From DASRFA01 sp035651755 (lineage in GTDB: Bacteria > Desulfobacterota > Binatia > UBA12015), in the NCBI GenBank assembly GCA_035651755.1, contig DASRFA010000027.1:62001-126000 (forward strand): a DNA stretch of 64,000 bases, in the 5' to 3' direction. Both the position numbers and the translations under genes were made by a program. The notes below the pieces were generated by a model that was not told the origin of the DNA, made no database searches, and saw only the letters and a list, made by a program, of their open reading frames with translations. Positions 27,201 through 35,648 of this stretch are shown here, in pieces (position 1 is the stretch's first letter; each line of letters opens with the position of its first letter).

Positions 27201-27881
27201 CCGATGCCTCGTGACAGCCCTGGCCGACGCCGCACGCCGCGCACGCGCCGCCGCCGCAATCCACGCCGGTCTCGCGATCGTTCCGGATGCCGTCGGCGCA
27301 CGTCGGGCACGCCATCGCGACGCCCTTTCGCAGCGTGAGCTTGTTGCGGTCGCCGTGCGCTTGTGCTGCACGGTGCTGCCGCTCGCCGCGCGATAGAGCG
27401 TGCACAGGCGATGCGTCGAGCCGTCGCCGGCGTTCTGGATCGTGAAGATGGTCGCGACGCCGCCCGCGCCCGGCGGCGACGAGAGGTCGAGGCCGCCGAC
27501 GCCCTTCGCGTTCAGGTCGGCGAGCTTCCCGCGCTGGACGCGCGCGCTCCGGACGGCGGTCGGCCCCGCGGGCGCGAGCCGGTTCGAGAAGGAGGCGAGC
27601 ACGCCGGTGTTCGCGAGCCACGGCGCGGGGAGAGCGAGGGTCGCGCGGTTCGACGGCGAATCGACGTAGTAGAGCTGGAAGGCCCCGCTGAGCTCGCTCG
27701 CCGCGCTCCCCGGCCCGAACTCGATCGCGGGGTCCTTCTGGGTCGAGCGAAGCTGCTGCTTGCCGCCCGCGACGCTGGCGACGACGCGCTGGCCGGCGAC
27801 CCCCGCGTCGTGCGCGATCGCCGGTCGTGAGGCGGCGGCCGTGAGGGCCGCCGTGAAGAGGAGGACCAGGCGGCGTGTCAT
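24271..27881 (-). CDS. Large exported Cys-repeat protein with beta-rich middle domain (frameshift near 27346)
   Basis: About 1203 residues if one frameshift is repaired. From the ATG at 27881 (AGGAG upstream) a signal peptide and N-terminal domain paralogous to that of the next gene run to HKRTAT; the frame then shifts and resumes at NKLTLRKGVAMACPTC. The paralogue reads HRRTATGHRLTLSRGVPTACPSC here, so a single base is missing near 27346. Then come three Cys repeats, an Ig-like stretch (LDSPAHGAFSTATSVPISG), a beta-rich region of about 500 residues with ISTSGFNQLLAAQIETGLL and PLPQFIGLSLAGVEVARSG, four more Cys-rich repeat units and the shared C-terminal domain (FTVNSNSGGLFDSAEWPGG). It heads the operon. 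The middle may be a tubular lipid-binding fold (inference). Confidence 0.78.
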
Positions 27882-28088
27882 GGATCTCCTGAGGGTCCGG
27901 CGGGCACGCGCCGCCGGGTTGGGGCTCAAAGCGCCCAACAAACGTTCGCACGCCTTATCGGGTTTGCCGTGCGCCGGTCAAGGCCTTTCGGGCGGTTCGC
28001 CGGGCGCAAGAGCCTGCCCGCGTCGCGCGATTGCGTGCTCTCGGGCTTTGCTTTACGCCGGAACTCGTCCGTGCCGAGCGCGAACGAG

Positions 28089-31000
28089 ATGGTTCCCGAC
28101 ACCTTCGTCGGGCGGGACCGGGAGCTCCGGGTCCTGGAGAGCGCGCTCGGCGAGGCGGCCGGCGGGCAGGCTCGCCTGCTGACCGTCGTCGGCGAGCCAG
28201 GGATCGGAAAGACCCGTCTGGTCGAGGAATTCGTCCGGCACGCCGGGATCCCCTCCGGGCGCGCGCTCTGGGGACGCTGCCCCGAGCACACCGGCGCGCC
28301 GAGCTACTGGCCGTGGAGCCGGGTGCTCCGGTCGTGGGCCGACGAGCGACCGGCTGCCGCGCTGCACTCCGTGCTCGGCGCGGATCAGCCGGTCCTGGCC
28401 CGGCTGCTGCCGTCGCTCGGGGGAGGGATCGCGACCGTCGACGCGGACCGGCGAGCCGAGTCCGACCGCGACACGACCCTCCGCTTCGAGCTCTTCGACG
28501 CGACCGCACGCTTCCTGAAGCGCGTCGCCTCGAGCGAGGTGCTGGTCGTCGTCCTGGAGGACGTCCACTGGGCCGACGAGGCGTCGCTCGGGCTGCTCGA
28601 GTTCGTCGCGCACGAGATGTCGGGCGCGCGCCTCCTCCTCGTCGCCACGTATCGCGACCGCGAGCGCCAGATGCCGCGCGCGCTCGCCGGCGCCGTGCGC
28701 CTCGCGCGACGGATCGCGCTCCGCGGCCTCGGGCGCGACGCCGTCGAGTCGTTCGTCGCGCGCGCCAAGGGCGGCGCGGCGGCGCCCGTCCTCGTCGAGC
28801 GCTTGTACGACTTGACGGGAGGCAACCCGTTCTTCCTGGACGAGGTCCTGCGCGGGCTCGCCGAGGACGCCGAGCGGGGCGCCGGCGGCGAGCGCGCTCC
28901 GCTGTCGCTTCCCGAGAGCGTCCGGGACGCCGTGCGACGCCGTCTCGACCCGCTCTCCGCCGACGATCGCGCGCTCCTCGCGGTGGCGGCCGTCGTCGGG
29001 CGCGAGTTCGACGCGCCGGTTCTGCAGGAGGCATGTGCGCTCGACCCGCCCCTCGTCCTGCAGCGCCTGGACGACGCGCTCGCGCGCGGCCTCGTCGAGG
29101 AGCAGCCCGGCGTCGGCCGCTTCCGCTTCTCGCACGCGCTCGTCCGCGACACCGTCTACGGCGACCTCCTGCCCGCGGCCCGCGTGCACCTCCACGAGCG
29201 CGTCGGCAGCGCGCTCCAGCGCATCGCGGGCGACGATCCGGAAGGGCCGCTGAGCGAGATCGCGCGCCATTTCCTCCACGCCGCGCCGCTCGGCACCGCG
29301 GCGAAGGCCGTCGACTACGCGACCCGCGCCGGCCGGCGCGCGCGCAGCGTCGGCGCGCACCACGACGCGATGATCGCGTTCGATCAAGCGCTCGCAGCCG
29401 CGTCGCTCGACCCCTCGCAGCGCGCGGTCCGGCTCGGTCTCCGGCTCGCGTGCGCAGAGGCCGCGCTGCGCGCGGGTTACAACCAGCGCGCGAAGACGCT
29501 CTTCCAGCAGGCGGCGGGCGACGCACGGCGCGCCGGCGATCGCGCCGCGACGTTCCGCGCCGCGATCGGCTTCGCGACGGCGACCCCGCCGTCCGGCGGG
29601 CCGGAACCGGACGCGGTCGCCCTGCTCGAGGAGGCGTTGCGCGGTCTCCCCGACGGAGACTCGCCGGCGCGCGCTGCGGTGCTCTCACTCCTCGTGCAGG
29701 CGCTCTACTTCTCGCCCGAGCGCGACCGCTGCCTTCGCACGAGCGAGGAGGCGCTCGCGGTCGCGCGCCGCAACGCCGACCCGCGCGCGCTCTGCAGCGC
29801 GCTCCTGTCGCGCGTGCTCGCGCTGCTCGGTCCCGGCGACCCGGGCGACCGGCTCGCCCTCGCAGACGAGGCGCTCGCGGTCGCGGAAGCGCACGGACTC
29901 GACGAGGCGGCGTACGGCGCGCGCTTCTCGCGCACGCATTGCCTGCTCGAGCGCGGCGACGTCGCCGCGGCGACGCGGGAGATCGAGCGCATGTCCGACG
30001 ACGCCGAGCGCTCGCGCCTGCCCGATCGCCTCTGGCACGTCGCCGTTCACCGCGCGTCGCTCGCGCTCCTCGAGGGCCGCTTCGACGACGGCGCTCGGCT
30101 CGCCGCCGAGGCGCTCGCCGTGCGACGCGACGCGAGCGACTCGGCGGTGCTGCACGTCTTCACCGTCCAGATGTTCCTCGGGCGCCGCGACACCGACCAT
30201 CCCGGCGGGCTCGAGGGCTCCATCCGCTGGCTGGTCTCGAACTTCCCCGCCGTTCCCGCCTGGCGCGCCGTCCTCGCGGTCTTCCTCGCCGACCTCGGAA
30301 GGCCGGAGGACGTCGGCGAGGTGCGCACGATCTTCGAGCGCTTCGCGGCGAACGACTTCGCGGAGCTGCCGCGCGACTTCCTCTACCCGGCGTCGCTGGC
30401 CTGGCTCGCGCGCATCGCCTCCTTCCTGAGCGACGGCCCGCGCGCGCTCACGCTCTACCGCCTCCTTCTGCCGTTCGCGGAGCGGAACATCGTCGTGTCG
30501 CTGTACGCGCCGGGATGCCTGGGGTCGGCGCACCGCTACCTCGCGCTCCTCGCGACCCACGTCGGCGCCTTCGACGCGGCCGAGATCCACTTCCAGGCGG
30601 CGATCGCAATGAACGCGCGCATGGCGGCGCGGCCCGTGCTCGCCTGCACGCAGCACGAGTACGCGCGCATGCTGCAGTTCCGCCGGCTCCCCGGCGATCT
30701 GCCGCGAGCGGCGGCGCTCCTGGACGAGGCGCGCGCGACGGCGGTCGCGTGCGGCGTCTGGCAGCTCGCGCGCTGGATCGAGCGGCTCGGGCCGATCGCG
30801 AGCGAGCAATCGCCGTCCGAGCCCGCGCGGACGGAAGCCGCGGGCGCGGCGCGCGAAGCGGCGACCGAGCGCGACCCGGCGGCGATCGCGACGCTGCGCC
30901 GCGAGGACGACTGCTGGGTCGTGGACGGGACGGGTGCGACCTTCCAGCTGAAGGAGACGAAGGGCGTCGCCTACCTCGCCGCTCTCCTCCGCCGCCCGGG

Positions 31001-31454
31001 CCAGCAGGTGCACGTGCTCGACTTGACGGCGGCCGCGACCGGCGATCCCGCCGGCGCGCCTCCGCCCGACGCCGAAGGGCGCGAAGACGAGGCGGCGGGC
31101 GTGCTCGAGCCCGCGGCGCGCGCGTCCTATCGCGCGCGCCTCGAGGACCTGCGCGACGACCTGGCGGAGGCGGAGCGCTTCAACGACTACGAGCGCGCCG
31201 CGCGCGCCCGCCAGGAGATCGAGCTCATCGCCGACGAGCTCGCGCGCGAAGCCGCGCCCGCGGCCGGCGATCGCGCGCGCTCCGCGGAGACCGAGCGCGC
31301 CCGCGTGAGCGCGAGCCGCACGATCGCAGCCGCCATCCGGAAGATCGCGGAGGAGAGCCCGCTCCTCGGCGAGCATCTGCGAGCGACCGTGCGCACCGGC
31401 TACTTCTGCTCGTACATGCCCGATCCGCGGAGCCGCGTCGTCTGGCAGGTCTGA
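28089..31454 (+). CDS. STAND-type ATPase with TPR-like region and unique C-terminal domain
   Basis: 1121 residues. AAA-type NTPase at the N-terminus: FVGRDREL, Walker A GEPGIGKT (35-42), Walker B VLVVVLEDVHWADE (151-164), LLLVATYRD sensor, TGGNPFFLDEVLRGL and a winged-helix-like FSHALVRDTVYGDL. The middle 500 residues are Ala/Leu/Arg-rich helical repeats like the TPR part of MalT/AfsR regulators. The last 170 residues form a domain (WVVDGTGATFQLKETKGVAY, LLRRPGQQVHVLDL, SYRARLEDLRDDLAEAERF). No DNA-binding or cyclase domain is present, unlike most relatives. It is likely a signalling ATPase. The start is uncertain: GTG at 28071 or an earlier ATG at 27969 are possible; no good ribosome site is seen. 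Confidence 0.8.
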   Translation: MVPDTFVGRDRELRVLESALGEAAGGQARLLTVVGEPGIGKTRLVEEFVRHAGIPSGRALWGRCPEHTGAPSYWPWSRVLRSWADERPAAALHSVLGADQPVLARLLPSLGGGIATVDADRRAESDRDTTLRFELFDATARFLKRVASSEVLVVVLEDVHWADEASLGLLEFVAHEMSGARLLLVATYRDRERQMPRALAGAVRLARRIALRGLGRDAVESFVARAKGGAAAPVLVERLYDLTGGNPFFLDEVLRGLAEDAERGAGGERAPLSLPESVRDAVRRRLDPLSADDRALLAVAAVVGREFDAPVLQEACALDPPLVLQRLDDALARGLVEEQPGVGRFRFSHALVRDTVYGDLLPAARVHLHERVGSALQRIAGDDPEGPLSEIARHFLHAAPLGTAAKAVDYATRAGRRARSVGAHHDAMIAFDQALAAASLDPSQRAVRLGLRLACAEAALRAGYNQRAKTLFQQAAGDARRAGDRAATFRAAIGFATATPPSGGPEPDAVALLEEALRGLPDGDSPARAAVLSLLVQALYFSPERDRCLRTSEEALAVARRNADPRALCSALLSRVLALLGPGDPGDRLALADEALAVAEAHGLDEAAYGARFSRTHCLLERGDVAAATREIERMSDDAERSRLPDRLWHVAVHRASLALLEGRFDDGARLAAEALAVRRDASDSAVLHVFTVQMFLGRRDTDHPGGLEGSIRWLVSNFPAVPAWRAVLAVFLADLGRPEDVGEVRTIFERFAANDFAELPRDFLYPASLAWLARIASFLSDGPRALTLYRLLLPFAERNIVVSLYAPGCLGSAHRYLALLATHVGAFDAAEIHFQAAIAMNARMAARPVLACTQHEYARMLQFRRLPGDLPRAAALLDEARATAVACGVWQLARWIERLGPIASEQSPSEPARTEAAGAAREAATERDPAAIATLRREDDCWVVDGTGATFQLKETKGVAYLAALLRRPGQQVHVLDLTAAATGDPAGAPPPDAEGREDEAAGVLEPAARASYRARLEDLRDDLAEAERFNDYERAARARQEIELIADELAREAAPAAGDRARSAETERARVSASRTIAAAIRKIAEESPLLGEHLRATVRTGYFCSYMPDPRSRVVWQV

Positions 31455-31457
31455 CGA

Positions 31458-31484
31458 GCGCGCCGCGCGAGCCGCGCGGCGCGC
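31458..31484. terminator. Hairpin between convergent genes
   Basis: GCGCGCCGCGCG (31458-31469) pairs perfectly with its complement (31473-31484) around AGC. A second, imperfect hairpin (GCGAGC...GCTCGC) follows to about 31513. Together they probably terminate both the ATPase gene and the convergent exported-protein gene. Confidence 0.65.
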
Positions 31485-31551
31485 GCGAGCGACGCACGTC
31501 GTGCGTGCTCGCGCCCACCGGCGCGGGCGCCCGTAAGCGGACCTCCGCGCA

Positions 31552-31992
31552 TCACGGGATGGGCTGGACGATCGGGTTGCAGAACCCGCCCGTCGGGCTG
31601 CCCGCGAGCTGGACCGACCCGTCGGCCAGGAAGACGTTGATCGTGCCGGCCGCGCCGAGCGGCAACGGCAGGTCGACGTTGTAGTAGACGCCGTTCGTGC
31701 CGCCGACGCCGCTCAGCCCGAAGTGCAGGTGGCTGCCGTCGCTCGCGGTGCACGCGGTGCCGTAGAGGGGGCGCGTCAAGCCCTGCCAGGTGGTGAACCC
31801 GGTGAACGGCTTGCACTTGCCGGCGCTCGGCGCCTTGAAGCCCTTGCCGACGAGCGTCCGCGTCCCGCCCGCGGCGACGTAGTCGACGCAGAAATCCGCC
31901 GCGCGCGCCGCCTGCGCGCTCGCGACCGCGACGGCGACGATCGCCGCCGCTCCGGCGAGCGCCTTCTTCCAGCTCTTCCTCGTGGTGTTCAT
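31552..31992 (-). CDS. Exported protein of unknown function
   Basis: 146 residues with a signal peptide (WKKALAGAAAIVAVAVASAQAARA). The mature part has four cysteines (DFCVDYVAAGG, GKCKPFTGF, TACTASDGS, GGFCNPIVQP) and beta-rich spacing, suggesting a disulphide-bonded secreted domain. I do not recognise the family. The ATG at 31992 follows GGGAGA. It diverges from the dioxygenase-like gene with 177 bases between starts. Confidence 0.72.
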   Translation of the reverse strand: MNTTRKSWKKALAGAAAIVAVAVASAQAARAADFCVDYVAAGGTRTLVGKGFKAPSAGKCKPFTGFTTWQGLTRPLYGTACTASDGSHLHFGLSGVGGTNGVYYNVDLPLPLGAAGTINVFLADGSVQLAGSPTGGFCNPIVQPIP

Positions 31993-32169
31993 CGGTGTTC
32001 TCCCGTGCCGCGCCCGGCGGCGTTGCGAGTTTTGCCGTCGGGCGTTCATTCGCGGTGCACGGTGTGCGGTCGCCGGGGAGCGGCCAGGGCGGCGCGCTGG
32101 AATCACGCGCGCCGGCGTGGGATACGAATTCATCCCGCACCGTCCGGGCCCCCGGGCGGGAGACCCGCC

Positions 32170-33045
32170 ATGAGCATCGAGCACCTCCCGGCTTCGAGCG
32201 ATCCCGCCGCGGTCGCCTCCGCGCTGACGCGCGACGGCGTCGTCGTCGTCGATCGCCTCGTGCCGCCGGCGGTGATGGACGGGGCGCGCGCCGAGCTCGC
32301 GCCCTGGCTCGATGCGACGCCCTGCGGACCGGACGAGTTCAGCGGCCGGCGAACCCGCCGGACGGGGGGTCTGGTCGCCCGCTCGCCGATCTGCCGCGAC
32401 CTCGTGATGCATCCTCTCGTGCTCGCGGTCGTGCGGGCGGTCCTGCCGGACGCGACGTCGTTCCAGCTGCACCTGACGCAGGTCATCGCGATCGGACCGG
32501 GAGAGCCGGCGCAGACGATCCACCGCGACCAGTGGGCGTACGACTTCTTTCCCTTCCCGAAAGGCTACGAGGTCCAGTGCAACACGATCTGGGCGATGAG
32601 CGATTTCCGGGACGAGAACGGCGCGACGCGCGTCGTCCCCGGAAGCAATCGCTTCGACGACGGGCTGAACATCGGAGCCGATCGCACCCAGCCGGCGGAG
32701 ATGGAGAAGGGGTCCGTGCTCTTCTACACCGGGAGCCTCTACCACGGCGGCGGCGCGAACCGGTCGGACGACGTCCGCTACGGCGTCAACATCACCTACA
32801 ACCGCTCGTGGCTTCGCCAGGAGGAGAACCAGTACCTCGCGGTACCGCTGGACGTCGCCCGGACCCTGCCGGTCGAGCTCCTGCGCGTGATGGGATATGC
32901 GCGCGGCGCGTATGCGCTCGGCTACGTCGACGACTTGCGCGATCCGATCGAGGTCGTCCGGCCGGACCTGCGCGACGGCGGCTTCGGCGGCCTCGACGAC
33001 GCGATCGAGCGCCAGCGTGAGGAGCGCCGCCGCGCGCGGTCGTGA
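32170..33045 (+). CDS. Phytanoyl-CoA dioxygenase (PhyH)-like Fe(II)/2-oxoglutarate oxygenase
   Basis: 291 residues. Double-stranded beta-helix oxygenase with the iron ligands visible: His118 and Asp120 in TIHRDQW, distal His192 in SLYHGGGANRS, and Arg203 as likely 2-oxoglutarate ligand. The N-terminus LTRDGVVVVDRLVPP is typical for the family. These enzymes hydroxylate acyl-CoAs or small metabolites. GGGAG lies upstream of the ATG. The next gene starts inside its last 30 bases, so the two are probably cotranscribed. Substrate unknown. Confidence 0.85.
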   Translation: MSIEHLPASSDPAAVASALTRDGVVVVDRLVPPAVMDGARAELAPWLDATPCGPDEFSGRRTRRTGGLVARSPICRDLVMHPLVLAVVRAVLPDATSFQLHLTQVIAIGPGEPAQTIHRDQWAYDFFPFPKGYEVQCNTIWAMSDFRDENGATRVVPGSNRFDDGLNIGADRTQPAEMEKGSVLFYTGSLYHGGGANRSDDVRYGVNITYNRSWLRQEENQYLAVPLDVARTLPVELLRVMGYARGAYALGYVDDLRDPIEVVRPDLRDGGFGGLDDAIERQREERRRARS

Positions 33046-33949
33046 CATCCGCGCGATTCGACGCGCGCTCGTCGTCGCCGTCGCGGCCGCCGTCGCCGCG
33101 ATCGCCGTCGCCGCGCCGGCGCGCGGCCAGCAGCCGCCCGAGCCCGAGTTCCACTTCGCCGTCAACTACGTGTACGCGGCGCAGCTCGGCTTCGGCGGCT
33201 ACAGCGTGGGCGGGCTGAACGTCCACCTCTACTCGCTTCCGATCGGCCTCAAGTTCGACGACGTGATCGCCGACTGGGCGCTTCGCCTCGAGATCCCGAT
33301 CCAGTACGGCGACTACGACTTCCACGGCACGGTCGAGGACGTCCGCGTGAGCGGGACGAGCCATACGATCGCGATCGCTCCCAAGGCGAAGCTCGAGATC
33401 CCGGTCGTGCCGCGGCTCTGGCGCGTGTCGCTCATCGGAGGGTGGGGCTTCGGCACGTCGTTCGACAGCTCGGCGCGCGCGGTCCAGGGCGACGAGCGCA
33501 CGCCGGTCGAGCTCGACGACACGTCCTTCTACACCTACCAGGCGGGGGCCAGCAGCCTCCTCCAGCGCGAGGTCGGGGGCTTCACGTTCGGGCTCGGGAA
33601 CTCGTTCGTCTACGCGGGCAACGCGACGCTCGATGGCGATCCGTCGGTCGAGGGCTACGGAGCGCTGTCGACCGGCGTCGAGGCGAAGCACGCTCTCGGT
33701 TTTCGGGTCTGGAGCCTCGTGCCCGACGCGAGCCTCTTCTTCATCCACGACTACTTCACGCCGAGCCTCCAGTTCACGCGGACCGCGCGCTCGAACCTCG
33801 AGGTCGACAACCTCTTCGAGATCGGCGTGACGTTCGGCTCCGAGACCCCGATCGAGGTCCCGTTCCTCGAGGACCTTCGCCTCGGCGGCAGCTACCAGTT
33901 CGGCAACGGCCTCGACGCGGTCCGCCTGAACTTCGGCTTTCCCTTTTAG
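33017..33949 (+). CDS. Exported beta-rich protein, probably outer-membrane
   Basis: 310 residues from a GTG that overlaps the end of the oxygenase gene by 29 bases. After a basic N-terminus and hydrophobic core (ALVVAVAAAVAAIAVAAPARG) the mature chain is a string of alternating hydrophobic strands with aromatic ends (FHFAVNYVYAAQLGF, HLYSLPIGLKFDD, ALRLEIPIQYGDY, RVSLIGGWGFG) ending in Phe (LNFGFPF), as in outer-membrane barrels. It may be a transporter for the oxygenase substrate. The start codon is uncertain because no ATG precedes the signal sequence. Its stop is three bases from the convergent phosphoesterase stop. Confidence 0.7.
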   Translation: MRSAAARGRDIRAIRRALVVAVAAAVAAIAVAAPARGQQPPEPEFHFAVNYVYAAQLGFGGYSVGGLNVHLYSLPIGLKFDDVIADWALRLEIPIQYGDYDFHGTVEDVRVSGTSHTIAIAPKAKLEIPVVPRLWRVSLIGGWGFGTSFDSSARAVQGDERTPVELDDTSFYTYQAGASSLLQREVGGFTFGLGNSFVYAGNATLDGDPSVEGYGALSTGVEAKHALGFRVWSLVPDASLFFIHDYFTPSLQFTRTARSNLEVDNLFEIGVTFGSETPIEVPFLEDLRLGGSYQFGNGLDAVRLNFGFPF

Positions 33950-33952
33950 CGG

Positions 33953-35329
33953 CTAGCGCGGGACGGCGAAGCCGTTCGCTTCGGCGAGTGCCTTCAGGCC
34001 GACGAGGTCGGCGCGCGCCTCCGCGGCGCCCTGGATGCACACCTCGCCGAACGGGCCGGTCGGGACGTCGAACTGCGGCGCCGACAGGTCCTTCCTGTCG
34101 CGGAAGTCGAGCACGCGGGCGAGGTTGTTCGCGGACGCGTCGCGCGCGGAGAGCGGGTCGAGGCCCCAGCGCCACTCGACCATCGTCAGGATGGACGTGT
34201 GGTCGTACTGCTCCTTCGCGACGAAGCCCCGGCGCGCGAGCGGCGAGACGACGAGCGCCGGCACGCGGAAACCCAGGCGGCCGTCGTTGCCGATGACGGG
34301 ATCGAGGTCGGTGGTCGGCGCGGTGGGCGGCGGGACGTGATCGTAGAAGCCGCCCCACTCGTCGTAGTTGACGACGAGGACCGTGTTCTCCCAGTTCGGG
34401 CTCGACGTCACCGCCCGGTAGACCTCGTTCAGGAACGCCTGGCCGTTTCGGATGTCGGCGAGCGGGTGGTCGTCGTTGGAGAGGCCCTGGCCTTCGCCGA
34501 CGAAGCGCGGATCCACGAAGCAGAGATTCGGGAGGTTTCCGGCCGCCGCGTCCTCGAGGAACTGCGGGTAGAGCTTGCTCTTCGGGAGGTACTTCTGTCC
34601 CCACAGGGCCGTGACCGGCAGGTCGTTGTAGTAGTACGTCCACGACAGGCCCTTGTCGGTCATGCGGTCCCAGATCGTCGGGATGGTCGAGATCGTGAGC
34701 GTGTTGCTCAGGCGATCCGTCTGGGCGGCGTGCTGGTAGAAGCGGTTCGGGTACGTCGACGAGAGGATCGAGCAGAAGTACCGGTCGAACGTCGTCCAGG
34801 CGGGAACGGCGCCGCCGAAGAACGACAGGTCGTCCTGGACGTAGTAGCCGATCGGGAACAGGTCGTCCGTCCCGGCGCGTAGCCATCCGTCGTTCGCGCC
34901 GTCGTCGTACTGCACGCGGCCGCCGCGGTACGAGTGATCCGGGTCTTCGAACTGGCAGCCCTGGAAGGTGTCGAGGTGGTAGGTCGGGTGGTTCTGGCCC
35001 TGCTTGTCCGGGTACTCCACGCCGGCCTGCGTCCCGTCCGCGCCCGGGACCCAGCCGAGGAAGTGATCGAAGGAGCGGTTCTCCATCATCACGACGATGA
35101 CGTTCTCGATCCCGGAGTCCTGTGGATTCGGGAGCGGCTCGGACTCGGGGCTGCCGCCACCACCGCCGCCGCCGCCGCCGCAGTTCGCGAGCGCGATCGC
35201 GCCGGTCGTGGCCGCCAGCCCCGTGAGGAACTGGCGGCGCGAGATCTCCGCGTCGAGCGGATCGCGAACGACCTGCACGCGCGCGCGCTCGATCTTCGCC
35301 GGTGTCTCGGGGGTCTTCCTCTTCGCCAT
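33953..35329 (-). CDS. Tat-exported phosphoesterase family lipoprotein
   Basis: 458 residues, paralogue of the protein at 1645. The N-terminus carries a twin-arginine motif SRRQFLTG (about residues 31-38), a hydrophobic core and a lipobox-like LANC, followed directly by nine glycines. Catalytic landmarks: VIVVMMENRSFDHFLGW, STYPNRFYQHAAQTDRL, VNYDEWGGFYDHVPPP and YDHTSILTMVEWRWGL. It probably folds in the cytoplasm with its metals and is then exported and lipid-anchored. The ATG at 35329 follows GAGGAG. The paralogue uses a Sec-type signal instead. Substrate unknown (phospholipase C or phosphatase). Confidence 0.88.
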   Translation of the reverse strand: MAKRKTPETPAKIERARVQVVRDPLDAEISRRQFLTGLAATTGAIALANCGGGGGGGGGSPESEPLPNPQDSGIENVIVVMMENRSFDHFLGWVPGADGTQAGVEYPDKQGQNHPTYHLDTFQGCQFEDPDHSYRGGRVQYDDGANDGWLRAGTDDLFPIGYYVQDDLSFFGGAVPAWTTFDRYFCSILSSTYPNRFYQHAAQTDRLSNTLTISTIPTIWDRMTDKGLSWTYYYNDLPVTALWGQKYLPKSKLYPQFLEDAAAGNLPNLCFVDPRFVGEGQGLSNDDHPLADIRNGQAFLNEVYRAVTSSPNWENTVLVVNYDEWGGFYDHVPPPTAPTTDLDPVIGNDGRLGFRVPALVVSPLARRGFVAKEQYDHTSILTMVEWRWGLDPLSARDASANNLARVLDFRDRKDLSAPQFDVPTGPFGEVCIQGAAEARADLVGLKALAEANGFAVPR

Positions 35330-35648
35330 GTGGGCTCCTCGCGTGGCCGGTTGCAGCTGATCGCCGGCGAGCCGCGCTCGCCTCGCGTCGTCGTTTTTTT
35401 CGGGATCGCTTCGTGGCCGGCGGGTGCGGCGCCCGCTCGGCGCGGATGACTCCGTGCGGCCCCGTTTTGCGCATATCGCGGCCACGCATTTGGCGTCAAC
35501 GAGCACGGAAACGTGCCCGGGTCGGTCGCAGGCGCGGTGCGTCGTCCGACGGCTCGGCCGGCCGTGCCGGCTGCCGCGAATCGCGCTGCGACGGCGACCG
35601 GCCGCAAAAGTTGACATGGTGTAAACATCTTCGCTAGCGTCGTTCGCC
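35330..35648. other. Divergent intergenic region
   Basis: 319 bases between the phosphoesterase and TetR starts. It holds a short T-run near 35394 and the TetR-side promoter/operator at 35611-35640. No gene is supported. Confidence 0.6.
35611..35640 (+). promoter_or_regulatory. Promoter and operator-like repeat of the TetR gene
   Basis: TTGACA at 35611-35616 and TAGCGT at 35635-35640 (18-base spacer) place transcription start about at the GTG (35649), so the message may be leaderless. TTGACA-TGG-TGTAAA (35611-35625) is an inverted repeat with one mismatch, a typical TetR operator size, over the -35 box. Confidence 0.5.
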
